Positions 36,080 to 51,200 of a stretch of DNA of 64,000 bases are shown piece by piece; the stretch's first letter is position 1; every line of letters begins with the position of its first letter. Source of the DNA: Siphonodentalium dalli. Its lineage: Eukaryota; Mollusca; Scaphopoda; Gadilida; Siphonodentaliidae. A program made the translations under genes and the position numbers. Location: positions 49,534,443 through 49,598,442 of the forward strand of contig CP136068.1 of NCBI GenBank assembly GCA_032622095.1. Reading direction: 5' to 3'. Below the pieces are notes generated by a model. The model made no database searches. It was given only the letters and a program-made list of their open reading frames with translations, and had not been told where the DNA came from.

Positions 36080-36960
36080 ATTATCAGACGCCAATTTCAA
36101 ATTTTTATAGGTTGTCAGGCTCTGCTTTAAAACTGTCTGACATAATGTCAGTTTGAAATATTGACGTATTTTAAAGGAAAATATCACTGGTAATGTGATA
36201 TTTTGCAAAATAAATTGATATAGTGTGCTGTTAAATGAAATTTATTCTATTGGAGAGTAGTTTTTAATAATTTTTTTTGCCAAAATCTGTCTTTTTCAGA
36301 TATATGATTATTAGAAATTGGATGTCTACAAAACATTGGAATTGGAAAACTTATTGAACAAGTATTTCCTATAACCTTAGCATGAATTTGGCAAGCATGT
36401 TCGATTTGGGTGGGCAGATTTGCATTATTTATAGTATAAAAGTGACAATTGAGAAGAGGAACATAATTGGGGGATAATACATCATTATTAGTTTCACTTG
36501 GTATTATTTCGGGTGATAAAAAAGACATGTCAGGCCTCATTTTGAAATGTCAGTCCATGTCTGTTTGGTTCCTGACAAAATGTCATACAGTCAAATAAAA
36601 ATTATTTTAACACTTGATTCATACATTCATAATTACTCTGCCACTCAAAATCCAATGACCCCATTGAATATGCAAATAATAATATTTGTTTACACATTCA
36701 ATACGTTATACTAGTAGTAGATCACCTTTTCTGTATGCTCACATATGATAATGAGTTATATGTTACATGCAGACATGCAAATGAGATGCACACTCCAATT
36801 GACAAGGAAATAAATGGTGTGTGATTAATAAGTGAAGAAACACTCTAGTTCTCGTTCAGTGGGTGCTCGTTGTGCATAAATTGTGGAGAATTACGAAGTG
36901 TCCATTCTTAAAAAAAAATTTGAAGGGAGAACAAAGGGACTGGGTTTTAAGATATATTAA
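36080..36960. other. Likely PRDM10 3' flank; nothing certain
   Basis: AT-rich. On the - strand an AATAAA (plus-strand TTTATT near 36240) could be a PRDM10 polyadenylation signal about 0.9 kb past the stop, but this is not demonstrated. Confidence 0.35.
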
Positions 36961-36965
36961 TGACT

Positions 36966-37213
36966 AAGTTAGCACATTGAACGGTCCACTGTTTAGAAAG
37001 GTAAGTATCTATAATTAACATAATGAACAGTCCACCCAAGAGGATGGTAATTATCCAATAAATTAACGACCACATCTATACTTAACATGGTGAAAGTTCA
37101 CCCTTTAGGATGGTTATTGACTGTCATAATACATATAAATCAACATCCTTATCTATAATTAGCATAATGAACTGTCCACCCTTTAGGCAGGTAATTAGCA
37201 GCTAACGAGACAG
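36966..37213. repeat. Short tandem repeat spanning the PRDM10 stop codon
   Basis: Units beginning ATCTATAATTAACATAATGA at 37007, ATCTATACTTAACATGGTGA at 37074 and ATCTATAATTAGCATAATGA at 37151, plus a partial unit near 36966. Each continues with a variant of CAGTCCACCC...GGATGGTAATTA. Spacing is 67 and 77 bp. The last unit encodes the final PRDM10 residues. Confidence 0.8.
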
Positions 37214-39273
37214 GTATTGCCTGCGCCTGGCCACCTTGGCCAGGACTTGTTATTATCGAGACTGTCTGTGGACTAACAGACTGCTGTCCAGGGGCAGGCG
37301 CCACAGCAACGGCAGAGATAGTCACAGGTTGCCCCGCAGAAACTTGTTGCTGATTGGTCGAAGCAGTGAAATGTCCTTGAACGAGAGCCTGTCCCAGGTG
37401 ACTAATGTCGATAGTTGAATGCTGAGTAGGGGTGGATTGCACTTGAAGCATTGCCTGCGGGATCGCATTCGACAGCCGAGCCTGAAGAGCGAGCTCGTTA
37501 ATATTTCCTTTATAGTCGAGCGTCTGTGTGAGCTCACTCATTGCCTGAGTGAGTAAATCCGCTGTTGGTAAACCCTCACCTGGTTGTGGAGCAGCATGCA
37601 CAATCTGCACGTTTTGTATTGTATCGTGTGTGATGTGAGCGTTCTGTGCCTGAATGGAATCTGGTTCGAATTGTTCCGTGACTACTTGCTCAGATTCGAC
37701 GTGGATTATCTGATGCTGTGGCGTGTGTATGATGGCCCCTGGTTGCGAATGCGGTGGATGTTGTGCCTGTACTTGAATTTGCTGTTGGTGATGTTGTTGA
37801 TTCCCTAATTCCATATTTAGAAGCTGGCTGATTTCTCTGTTCTCTCGGCGGCGTCGATCAATCGTGTTGGGAGCCAAATCAGAATGTTTTTTCCGTTGAT
37901 GCTGCAACAGTTTTGCTTTACTTGCATACTGTTTATGGCAATAAACGCATCCATGCGGCATCGTAGTAACACTACCAACTGTCTGAGAATACGTGGGATT
38001 CGGCAGGCCTGGGATCTCCACGATGAGCCCTTTATTGCGACTACTCATTGGCAGCTCTGAACCAGGATGGTTCTTCACGATATGTGACTTCCGCTTTGAG
38101 CTAGATTTATAGACCTTATCACAGTACTGACAATAATAATCCCTCTGAGTTTTCAAAATTGGCAGATTCAACTCTGGCACGGTATCCGGCTTCACATCTG
38201 GATGCCGTTTAGCTAGATGATTCACTAACATTCCTCGCCGTTTGAAGCCAAGTAAGCATGTATGACACTTATATATAAACCTATGGTAGTCATTGGGAGA
38301 AACTTTCGGCACAAACTTCTTTATGGTTGAAGTGATTCTAGCTTTGAGAGCATTTTTGGCTTCCCTCTCGATTGAATGCATGCGACGCGTGTGTTCCTTC
38401 AGCTTGTCTTTACGCTTGAATTGTCGCCCACAGGTTTCACACATGAACTCTCGCAGAGTAGAATGACGCAGCATGTGAAGTTTGAGTTTGTCGGGACGAG
38501 GAAACACTTTATCACACTCTATACAAAGAAACTTCTTCTCGGAATGGAACGATTTCATATGCTTCTTGATGTATATAAAATCCTCAAACTGTTTTCCACA
38601 TTTTGGACATGGATAAACATTGCCGACCTTATGCATAGAAATATGTTCCTTCAGGGAGCTAATTTGGTTAAAATCCTGGAGGCAAATCGGGCAGTCGTAG
38701 TATTTTCGGTTACTATGTGTCTTCATGTGACACGAGAGTGCTGAATTATTCATAAGACGCTTAAAACATATCTGACATTGGAGTGGCTTTGCCTCATTAT
38801 CGTGACACAACATGTGACGCTGAAGTCTCTCCTGATGTGCAAACGTTTTCCAACATTTCGTACACTTGAACGGTCGATACCCATCTGTCTGCTTTGTTTT
38901 TCCGTGTTCTGCAACATGCTTTATTAGGTCGCCTTGACCTATAAACTGTTGATGGCAGACAGGACAAGCCAAATTATTAGGTTCAAGAACGACCATCCCA
39001 GGCATTGCATTTTGAGATTGGAATTCTGGGAGTGCTAATATTTGATCGGAGATTGGTATTTGTGTCAGTCGTTGGATTTCGTCCAGTCCAACATTCTCTG
39101 CTGCGTGAGTTAATGTGTGGAGATTCAGCAGATTGGAGTTGTCAAACGTGAGATCACAATGCGTGCACACCCATTCGTTCTCTCCGGCATCTTTCTCCTT
39201 CTTCCTGTACAAGGACTGAATGGTGCGTCGGATTGCCTGATGTTGTGGTCGTTTTTGATACTTTTTCCATGCC
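37149..39273 (-). CDS. PRDM10: PRDM10 last exon, eleven zinc fingers and Gln-rich tail
   Basis: Acceptor TTTTTCAG at 39274-39275. 707 codons and TAA (37151-37149). C2H2 fingers start at WVCTHC, LACPVC, FKCTKC, LQCQIC, YDCPIC, YPCPKC, FLCIEC, FMCETC, YKCHTC, YYCQYC and HGCVYC. After them comes a Gln/Pro/Ala-rich low-complexity tail with DLLTQAMSELTQTLD, a motif also present in vertebrate PRDM10. The last residues YLPKGWTVHYANYR lie in a tandem repeat. Sequence upstream of 39273 in the same frame is intron and not protein. Confidence 0.97.
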
Positions 39274-42200
39274 CTGAAAAAGACGAGTATCGGGGATATA
39301 AAAATGAAAGGGTAAATGACACAGTAGCTAGTCAATGGAGTGATTAGGAATGCGGAGAGTTAAATATCTAAGTAATACTAGATGTGAACATGAAGAGATA
39401 TATATAAATTAAAATCAAAGATGGCTGCAGGCGGCCATGTTTTTCAACAGAATTCAGAAAGATTTGATGGCTCCAATATGGTGGTCACCCTGAACATCCA
39501 TATGAATTTTGGTGATGATCGAATGAGGGATGTGGTCTGTAGGGTGTGCGATCGAATGAGGGATGTGGTCTGTAGGGTGTGCCAAAGGATTTAGTCATGC
39601 AAGAGTAAAATCAAGATGGCTTTCAGCGGGCCATGTTTTTCATTGAAAAATTTTCAAATTTTATAGCTCCCATATAGAGGTGATCCTAAACATGCCTGTG
39701 AATTTTCAAAAGAATTCTCCAATAAATGCAGGCTGCAGTGTATGCCGATGGATTCAAATTCAAATAGATGGCTGCTGTCGGCCATGTTATTTAACAAATT
39801 TCGGAAATAATTGATGCCTCCCATCTGGAGGTCACCACAAAAATCCATATGAAGTTTAGTGATGATCGGATGAGGGAGGTGGCCTGTAGGGTGTGCCGAA
39901 GGATTTAGTCATACAAAAAGTTAAATCCAAGGTGGCTGCTGGCCATTTTTTACAGTGAAATTCAGAAAAAATTTGATGGCTCCCATCTAGAGGTCACCCT
40001 GAAGATCCATATGATGTTTGGTGATGATCGGATGAGGGATGTGGTCTGTAGGGCATGCCAAAGAATTTAGTTATGCAAAGAGTAAAATCCAAAAGCCATT
40101 TTTTCATCGTTCCTAAACATGCCTGTATATTTTCAAAACAATTCTCCAATAAATGCAGGCTGCAGTGTGTGCCGATGGATTCAAATTTGAAATCCAAGAT
40201 GGCTGCTGGTGGCCATTTGTTTTAACAAATTTCGGAAAAAAATAATGGCTCCCATCTAGAGATCACCCAAAGTTCCACATGAAGTTTGGTGATGATTGGA
40301 TGTGAGAGGTGACCTGTAGGGTGTGCTAACGGAAATTGTTGACAGACCACGGATGCACACACTTCGTCAAGTTGAGCTAATGATATGCAAGAACGATCCA
40401 GGGAATAATCTTCAGGGGCGAAATGACTCTTTACTCAGCTTCACTGCTATGAAAATAAGATTAAGCAATCCAACTGGGAAGAAATGCATATTATAAAATT
40501 CTTGTCAATTCCAGGTACTTGCTATGACAGAATTAGGAAGGATGTAAATTGTAAACCAAAACTCATTTGGAAACCATGGCTCAAAATGTTCTGAAATTTC
40601 AACTTGACACTCAGAATATTGCATGTACATACCCTTATCTATATTGGATGATAACATCTGTCTTTTTGTGGAGTCAAAGAGCATATGATTTTATGATCAT
40701 TTCATTCTATAACAGTTTACTTTCTACTCTTTAATTCTACAACCATTATAACCATATTGTGAATTTTCAAATTTAAAATGTTCAGTATATCTTCCAAAAC
40801 AGTACATATAACCCAACTAATTAGTCTGCAGATGTTTTCCAGACATAAGGTGGGGTGGGTGGGTATGTCGGGGCTTTAGAAAATGAGTGATGCAAATTTT
40901 TCCTGCACTGAAATTTACTCATGTTTGTCCACTATTAACCTGCTATGGACTCTTGGCTATAAATATACATTGTATATCACTTAGAACACATTTAGATCCA
41001 TGTGGGGTCTATATATGGTTTGAGATTCCAATACCCATTAAAATGCAGGCTTTCTGGCAGACATTACTTGAAGTAGCCAAGTTTGTGTTTGCTAAATCAC
41101 TTGATAAAGTATGTATGCCTATAAAACTGAATTACAAATCTCTCAAAACAAAAACAACTACCGGTATATTTTTTGCAATATTTTGATAGAGAACACGGGC
41201 TAATTGTTATATGGGACTAAAGCAATATAATGTCGGCATGATCATGTCAATATGGTAGGTATGTTGTTATCAGTCATTGGACTCAATGATTAAAAAATTA
41301 TATTATATTTTTATACCCTAATTATAATAATAAGATTAGTCAGGCCATGTACCTTTATATGAAAGGAGATCATGACAACGCGTCAAACCTGTTTCAGGGT
41401 TAATTGGACAATTTACCTCATTAAAACTCAATATTGTGGTCAGCATTCATGGGAAGATGGTCGGGCAGTTGAAAATTTAAATATGAGCCAGTTTTAAAGA
41501 GCAAAGGTTTTATTGAGTAAGTTATATTTGGCTGTAAAAGATGTGATATCTGTATAATAGATAGGTTTCATAAGGTTTCCTGTGATATCTGTATAATAGA
41601 TAGGTTTCATAAGGTTTCCTGTGATATCTGTATAATAGATAGGTTTCATAAGGTTTCCTAACATTTTCTTTTATATTTTAAGTGGTGATATAATTGGTTT
41701 TAATTAATAATAAAGGTATATGCCTGACTCGGTTGTCATTGTCATGGAATGCCATTGGTATAATATGGCTTTAGCCCTGCAAAACGATTCGCTCTGTGTG
41801 ATCAACATGCGTACTACATGGTGCTGTAACAGTAAGTCCAAACAAAAAAAGAGTTTTGGTTCTCGGGGATTTATTTTTTTTTTCAAATCAATGAGGGAGG
41901 GAGGGTTTTTTTTTTTTTTTTTTCTGCACATAGTAAGCATGGGCAAAGATACCTTCCTCTGTCTAGTAATAACCAGAAATGTAGAGGGAACTGTTATGCA
42001 TATAAACTCATTTAATCTTACATAAAAATGACATTGTACTACCAGTCTGTGACTGGGATTACCTAACATTATATAATGCCCCTGACATTCACTATTGTTA
42101 TTGTTTTCTAAAAACTGATACCTCCCCATTCTAATATGTGATCCTGAATTTAATCCTGTGCCTTTCAAGTGCATGGAGTTACAATTAGTGTAAGTTAGAT

Positions 42201-45200
42201 CACAATGACTAATTGTAAGAAGAGCATGAGGATCAGCTAATCATTTTCTTAATTGTAGTCATCTACTTCATGTTGTAAGCCTGCAAGTCACTTTTTAACA
42301 CATTACATGTTAGAGCTCAATGCACACTAATATTCAACACATACTGCTATGGACATGTTTATAAAATAAAAACAAAATTTCAAATTTTGTTTTGGTCATA
42401 ACCATCAGGCATTGCAATAAAAAGGCCTATAGCGGCCCTTTTTATTCAATGCGGCGGGGCCTGAAAACCAAAACTTTTTTTTTTGGCCTAATGTAAGTCT
42501 ATATATTTTTCCATGTTCTAAGTGATGCGGGGGTGAAAAACTGTGAAGGCCTTAAGTGCGTTTCAATATTGATTCAGAATGATGTAAAACAAGGACTCAT
42601 ACTTGTTGAGGTATATGCTTGTCGATTTCTTCTTCCATTGGTATCCTCCATCACCATAATCCTAGAAAAAAACAAATAATAATTATTCAACAGCTGGGAG
42701 CAAAATAATGTAAATATCAAACATATCAATACACTTGCTAACCCTTTCTTTACTAAATGGATTCTCCCATTCATTAATGAAAGTCTATATTGGAATGGTC
42801 TATTATTCATTTGAAGTGATGCTCAGGAAATATAAGCAGATATAGTGTTGAAATGACCAGAGTATTTCGTAGTCGACTAGTCGGCGGCCCTTAGTCGACT
42901 ACTAGTTGACTAGTCGACACCTACTATATATATAGAACAATCAAAAACCCGCATGGGATTTTCAAAGTATTTTCTTAGACATCAATGATCTGCCCATTAA
43001 CAGCTGTTTGTCATCATAAATTTATAAAAACATGCATATTTATCATTTTATTTATCGATGTTGATAGCCTATAGTAACAGGTAAGTATCATGAACATCAC
43101 TCATATCATATAATATTGGGGTAAACTTCAGTGTTGAGTTATGTTCGTGAGCAATCCTGACAAAGTGATGGTCATAAAATACTCTAGGGATACTTGCAAT
43201 CAGCTGGATGCAACAAGCTTCCTAACTTCCGGTGCATGCAGTATTTTTCGCAACTGTGACATTTTACGCAATGTTCAGCGAGCTATTCCGCTATATACCA
43301 TGTAACCTTTGGTCTACTTTAGGGGTGAGTGGTTGTATGACAATGAGTCAATAACTTGATTAGAAATATGACTGATATATTGGCATAATCCAGCACAATA
43401 TAAACAAAATTATACCAGCGCCCAGTCAGGAATGAAGTGAACACCAAAATATATCACCCCATTCGGTTTTTAATATTGATCTGGAGAATAAAACAATTGT
43501 TGATGGATAGACAGACAGACAGATGGAATGACAGCCCGACAGTCATACAAATTCAATTCAATATAACCCCCAATTTTTCTTTGAAAAATCAAGGTATGAT
43601 TTCACCTGGATAAGTGGTGGTTAAGAAAATAATATGGGAACAGCCAAGTCTGAATTTAGGGTCTTAAATTTGCAGAACGAGGTCCCAAAGGGTGAATTTA
43701 ATATGCTATTCCGCAAGGTGGGTTAGCATCACCGAATTCATCGTCTGGGGACCTCATTCTGATTAGGCCTCAACTGCCATGGGAAACATTGAAACAGATT
43801 GAAGTTCTCCAGTTGAAGTTCGTGATGTGCACCCATTGGGCACTGTAATTATGCATTGTATCTTCTGCAAAATAGGGGATATAGAAACTGAACAGAAGGG
43901 AAAAAGTAACTAAAAAAATGTCAATTTCATACTCTAGATACTTCCCAGAAGATGAGGCCTAAACAGAACTAGGTCTCTGGAGGGTGTATGTGTTGATGTT
44001 AGCCTGCTATACAGGGTAGCATCACTAAATTCACCCTCTGGTGACCTCATTCTGCAAATGTCAGACACATTAAACTCAGGCCTGGGAACAGCAGTTTGTT
44101 TTAATTTGATAATGAAAACAAACACCAAGCAGCTAGCAGTTGTTTACACCGGCCTGCCAGATGACATCTATTATTCTAATCTCAATTAATGACCTGTGTC
44201 TCTCTCCAGAGATATAATATCTGCTTCTGTTGAGAGAGGTTGGGAAGTTGGGAGACGATATGGGGTGGAAGGGCTATTGGTTGGGGGCAGGGTGGGGGGG
44301 GGGGGTCTGGGCCATATGGGAGGGGGATGGGTAATGGAATGTTTCCGTAATTTCATTAAAGATTAAAGTTTCATAACTCTGCAGATGTTATAATGGTGTC
44401 ACTAATGTAACTTGAGAAGAAGTTTTTTCAAGAATTACTATGGTGGGAAAGAGTTATGGTCCTAGCTTCACAACTATTTTGACCTGGTGACCCTCATTTG
44501 AACAAATCTGAATGTGAGTCAACTAGGGAACATCCACACCAAATATGAACCCATTCAGTCTTATGGTTTCAGAGGAAAATATGATTTTTGATGGACGGAC
44601 CGACGGACAGACAAGGAGTGATGACTATAGCTCCACCGGAGACTTTGTCTCAGGTGAGCTAAAAATGTGCTTTTTACATCTCGGAACACCCACCTACCCT
44701 GGAATACCTTCCTGCAAATGTTTTATCCCCCCCCTGGTTGAGAATGTAGGAAAGTTTATCACAATTGGCAAATTTCTACAAAAGTATTTAGCTCTAAAAG
44801 TGCCATCATGCAATCTGAATTGACACATTGTGAACCAAGGGTGATTGGGAATATTTAGAACAATGAAGCATTTATTAAGTTTGGGATGTAGCTAAAATGT
44901 GGTCCCCTGTAAATACACAGACGAGAACCTGATATTTAAAACCATTTCTTTATTAAAATGGATTCTCCAACGCAGTTATAAAATTATACATTGGAATGGT
45001 CTATTATTCATTTTCAGGAAAAACAAGAGATGGACTGTCGTCCGGTGCATACCCCCTTGTGACATACCGCCTAGTGTGGTCATATTTATAACTTATGACT
45101 GCTATACTCAGACAGATGGACCCAAAAATCAGCATTTTCATATAAACAAAGATGAATAACTATAGAACAAAAAACCAAAACAACACAGTTGAATGTGTCA

Positions 45201-48200
45201 TTAAATGTCCTCATAGTGGTGAACATCCATACAAAATTTCATTGAGATCCGAGCATTACTATTCAAGTTATGACCTGAACAGACATCAGATGGACCAAAC
45301 AGCCAACATTTCCAGATAAACAAAGATGCATAACTCTAGAATGGAAAAGCTGAACAGAACAATGAAACCCTCTATTGATTGTCCTCATAGTAGTGAACAT
45401 CCATACCAAATTTCATTGAGATCCCAGCACAACTGCTGAAGTTACGATATGAACAGACACCAGGCAGACCAAAAATCCAACATTTCCAGATAAACAATGA
45501 TGAATAACTCTAGAATGGAAAATCCGAACAAAACGATGTAACCTCTGTTGAATGCCCTCTTAGTTGTGAACATCCATACCAAATTTCATTGAGATCCCAG
45601 CACAACTGTTGAAGTTATGACATGAACAGACACCAGATGGACCAAAAAGCCAACATTTCCAGATAAACAAAGATGAATAACTCTAGAATGGAAAATCCGA
45701 ACAAAACGATGGAACCCTCTATTTAATGTCCTCATAGTAGTGAACATCCATACCTAATTTCATTGAGATCCGAGAACTACTATTCAAGTTATGACATGAA
45801 CAGACATCGGACGGACGGACATACGCACGTACACACGCACGGACAGGTGCAAAACAGTATACCCCCCTTTTTAAAAAAAAGGGGGTATAATAAGCAGACA
45901 ACCGATAATACAAGTACAGAAGGAGTCCTATTTATTGGAGGAAAATGTTCAGATAATATGTCATGTGGTCATTTGTTGAACATATTATCTAAACATTTCC
46001 TAAGGGTACTATAGCTACTCGTTAATGAGTCCAGAAGGGTTAAAAAATTATCATGTAAGCTAACCTTGAAGGTCTTGACAGCTTTTGCTCGTTTGTTACT
46101 TCCTAATCTTGACTGACTGGATTGTGACCCATCTCGCATAGAGTCTGAATCGTCATCGCATCCTATATCCTGTTCATCATCTATCTGCCGGTTCTCCTCA
46201 TGCATGATGGTGTGCTTCTGCCATGCGATGCGAGTCTTAAATCGTTTATCACATTCATTACAGCAGTATTTGTTTCCCTGTTCATCCAGAGCTAAAACAT
46301 GGAAGATAATGTCAATTTATGTAATAGCAAGGTTCAGATACCATGACTTGAACATAACAAGACAGTCAATGACTGTGGGGTCGCTCACCAGACTGTAAAG
46401 ACGGAGAAGACTGGGACTCTGAAGAATACAATAGTCAGTACGTTGTTATAACGTAATTAGTTTTTCAAAATTTTAATTAAAATTTTTTATTTTTATTAAA
46501 AAAAACAACAAATTGAGCAAGGAGTTAAATCTAAATGTTTTTTTTTTCATTTAAAATTAATTTTGTTTGTTAAATTAAGCAAGGAGTTAAATCTAAAAAA
46601 ATAAATCTAAATTATTATTATTAGGCCAAAAAAAAAAGTTTTTTGATTCTCAGGCAATTTTTTTTGAGAATCGATGAGGGAGCGAGGGTTTTATTTTTAT
46701 TTTTTATTTTAGTTATGGGGATAATGCCCATAGTTAGCATGGGTTATTATTCCTTCCCAGGTTAAGAAAATCTAAGGAGAACATTGTTTTGATATAAACT
46801 AATGTATTCCACTATAAAGAATGACCAATTATCACATTATACTACCCGTACATCAAATCTGAAATAAAGAATGACATAAATATATGACATTGTACTATCC
46901 GTACATCAGGTAGGGATTTACCAGAATGATATATATATACTAGTACAATGTATATTTCAATTTACTGAACCATTGTTGATATATTTGATATATGTATGTA
47001 CCTTTTTATAGTATATATCTATTTATATCAGACCTGTTTACTTTCATAATTGGAAATAGGGAGATTTAGTGAAAAATAGGGAGATTTTTTCAATGTCAGT
47101 AACATGGAAAACACTTCATATGTTTTAAATGCAACAGTCTATGACATTTACATAGGCTGTTTGTTGCATTTGGTTTGCATCTGCCACACCTCAGTTACCT
47201 GTTTCTTGATTTACTGCATTCAAAGGCACACCCTTTCGGTAGTATTCAGTTTAGTACATCTATGCATAATTAACAGCCTTGACACCGACTACCGAGTGTC
47301 TCTAATTTCTAAAATCACTGAATCATTGGGAATAAAATTACGATTTTTCGGTTATGGATCACACTTTATTTCCAACAAGCCAAAATACAACGATTAAAAA
47401 GATATTTGCACACTATAAAATGGTGCTCTCGGATAATTTTGTAGCCAAATATATTCAGTAACATCGGTGAATTTAAAGAGAATATGCATGGACATAATTA
47501 TTTTAGGTCCGTTCCAATCGCGTCCTGTTACTGCGTATATATAAAACACGGAATACCACAAAGACGGAAACGGAACTAAAACAAACAAAAAGTTTAAATC
47601 GGGATTATAAATTTTATATCTATCTATATACTTTAATATTTATTCATCTATAGTTACTATACATGCTAGCCATAAAAAATATTATACTAAACCAGCATAC
47701 ACATTGCCAATACGCACCATATTTCTTTCCGGTTTGCGTTTCCGAAATTGGAAATCTCATAAAATTTGTTTACCTCGCGGAAACGCATTTGACTTAATAA
47801 ACTTGGGGTTTGGGCAGCTTGTGGTGACAATATACCTGGTAGTTATCGTTGCCTAGTGTCTGTTTTTGAATACCAACACATACACCATTGTATGTCTATC
47901 ATATTCGATGTTTGAAACATAACTAATTTCTCTTTTCTAGTTTCCTATTTTCGTGTTATCATTTGAAAATCGTAATAAAATGGTTCATCGCGGGCCTTTT
48001 TCCAGACGCGGCTATGCCCGAGAATCAAAACCCTTTTTTTTTTTGGCCTTATTTTTTTTTTTTAAAGATATTGACCCTGGCTCTGCCCATGTTTGCCCAG
48101 TGACCCCATTTGAACAGAACTGAACCCCAGTAAACACAAAGGACCCTCCATGCCAAATATAAGCTTAATGGTTCTTGAGAAGAAGTTGTTTTAAGACTTA

Positions 48201-51200
48201 CTCTGGGGGGAAAGAGTTATGGCCCTGGCTTTGCAACTATTTGACTTGGTGACCTCATTTTAGTCACCTAGGGAACATCCACACCAAATATGAACCCATT
48301 TAGTCTTATGGGTCTGGGGAAGAAGATGTTTAAACAATTTTTGATGGAAGGACGGACGATGGACGAGGAGCTCCACAGGAAATTTTGCCTCAGGTGAGCT
48401 TAAACTATTATCACGGGAACCTATATATCAGTACCAAACTTGAACTCAACAACTCAAATAGTTTGTCCTATGGAGGGGGTTAAAGTTTTTGGAGTGAGTG
48501 GCTGATTCTTAAACTTATAAAGCTGTCTCTATTAGAAACAGTCTCAATCAATAAAAGATGGTCCACACAAACTACAGAACCATTCATAGGGTAGAAATTT
48601 AATTCACTGAAAGGAAGTGTTAAAACTGTATAAACGACATAATTTGACTGACCCACCACTGAGTAGAGACTGAAGTAAGCGCACGGTTTTTATTTTTGTT
48701 TTTGATTTGTAGGGCACACACGAAAACGATTCATTCCACATCTGCACCGGGAAGCTCTTGGTTTAATTTCAGTTGCCCGTGGCCATTGTCACTTGAACAG
48801 ATGTCAATAAACGATAGTTCATAGAATTCATGTGATTTATTTCATCAAGAATCATCCAATAAAATATCGACACATATTTTACTGAGTTTGCAGATGCAAA
48901 ACACCTCGTGTTCAACACATGTTTGAACATAGTTACCAATTACAGTAATGAATCGGAAATTTTAATTGCGGGAGAAAAAGATCTGTCTTCAACACATATT
49001 TGCATAAAAACGCAACAAAATTATTTTGTACTGATTAAAATTTTCCCTGATAGATCGAATGTGAATAAAAAGGTTTCACTCGTGGGTTTTTGGGACTACG
49101 CGTGTTGGCCTGAGAAATGAGAAATTGACTTTGCGTGGCCTTATACAAATGGCAGGAAAATCGTCCAATTACAGCTGAGCAATGAAGTGTTCATATCAAG
49201 GTTAGCACTCTACAAAGACCTATTGATGCCCAGTCGAGTATTTCCCTTAACACATGAGTGGTGCGAAGCATTCAAAGTACGAGCGACCTTGCTTATGGGT
49301 CACAACTAGACATGATATTTGAATAGCGTTTAACTCTACGTCACACTCCGCTTGAGACGTAACTGAACCACTATTATGTAAGTCAACAGTCCACCGATGA
49401 GCATCAAACTCATATCGCTTGTATACAGTGAATACAAGGTAAACGCCCTAACCATTAACCAACTGATATAAAACAAGCATACCTTCAAGATCCTCGTCTG
49501 TTGGAATGTGGAGCTGCATTCCGATTCTCTCAGCGTAATGTGCAGCATACCAGACCTAAGAAGAATAAAGGTTCACAGATCGATGAAGCAACTGTAATAA
49601 CCAAACCAAGTTTACTTCGTCTGTCCACCCGAAAAAAAAAATTTAAGTTTGCAGACATTGAAAAACGAAATGCCAGTATGACGTGGCTTTGGATAATACA
49701 TCTGACATCACCTAACAGTTTAGTGTTACGCGTAATATCTAGTGAATGTGCTTCTACTAATTTAATAAATTAAAGAAACTTAGAAAAGTTTATTTTATGA
49801 TATGACAAACATTTAAGACATTTACGAAATGAATCATGCTGTTTTGGCGATGTGGCTAATGAAAATTTGCAGTTTTACGTAATTTCAGAATGGCATAGAA
49901 ACACTTCCAGTCGTCCGTATTTAAGATTTAACTGATGATTTATGTTTGAAGTAAAAATCATGTAACGCCTTTATACAATGTATGATGTTATGTTGGATAA
50001 ATGAAAAGAGAAATTTTGAATTTTAAAATTAATTGCAATGACGTTTTCCAAGATGGTGCCGAAACAAATTCCAGATGGTGGCGCCCATGTTGAAAGCGAA
50101 CATAGTACAAGGTTCATTGCTACGCCCAGCTATTCATCTTTAAATACATTTGTTGTTGTTGTTAGTTGTCCGATAGTACATACGATAGTTATGTGTTGTT
50201 ATATGTGTTCCTGGAATCTAGGATAAACTTCCTTTCCCCAGTGATTGTAACTGTTAGGGTTAATTGTATAGATAAGCACAATACATAGAAGACAGATTAT
50301 ATATAGTGTAGAAACACACACGCATCATTAACAAGATCACATTCTTAAGTGGTTATGACTGGTAGCAACCATTGTATAAGTTAGGGTGGATAAAGCCAGT
50401 ATCATTCTATAAGACAGTATATAGTGATACACGTCATATCCAAGTGTATCATGTATCTCGGACCTTATTTAAGAGGCATGATACACCAGAGGTTGGAATA
50501 ACTACCCGTGCTCTGAAGCGTGAGTCTGACTTATCCGACAACCTTGCTACTATACCAATACCTCTATTCTTCCGCCTATGTACTGTGCTTATCGAGAAAG
50601 ACTTATACATATATATAAAGTATGAAGATCTATGAACCAGTTATTGTTATCAATGTTCCCGACACGGCCAATTCAACATCTAAACCCTAGACACCGGGAC
50701 AATGGTGCCGTAGCAGTAAACCAGAACTTGTGTTTCGTCACGGAATGGTGCTCGTGAGCTTGGAACCAGAACTTGTGTTTTCGTTCATACGTGAGTACTT
50801 ACTATACCAACCAGGACGTTTCTTTTCGTCTAATAATTTCAAATTAAATATACACAATACCCGCACTATGTTCTAGAGCAATTCTGTAATGTCACAATTA
50901 GAATGTGCATGTGCCAACCCAACTCAAATTATTCATTTCTTATATACCTGCACTTTTGCCTTTTCTATTCCCAATTACCTTAGTAATTAAAATCAAGATG
51001 AATATGACACAAAGTCACCTTTCCTGTCCTTCCTTTTCGGACGACGTTAATTATAGTAGCGCCCAAATTGATGGAGAGATAGAGCGAATGCGATCTATAT
51101 TGCATGAAACCCATGAAAATCACGAGGTACGAAACGCAAATGACAGCGTCATACTAGATCGCATTTCCACACAATTGGATCATTTTAATAGTGCAATAGA

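Noticed and set aside
36247-36540. 97-codon - strand frame
   Set aside because: Downstream of the PRDM10 stop, without domain or splice evidence.
37236-39347. Several + strand open frames of 60-122 codons
   Set aside because: They are shadows of the PRDM10 last exon.
41720-42025. 101-codon + strand frame
   Set aside because: Driven by poly-T coding for phenylalanine in an old repeat.
47104-47397. 97-codon + strand frame
   Set aside because: Cys/hydrophobic-rich by composition only; antisense in a PRDM10 intron with no support.
50372-50635. 87-codon frame repeated at 54358-54621
   Set aside because: Lies inside both LTRs; it is repeat sequence rather than two genes.
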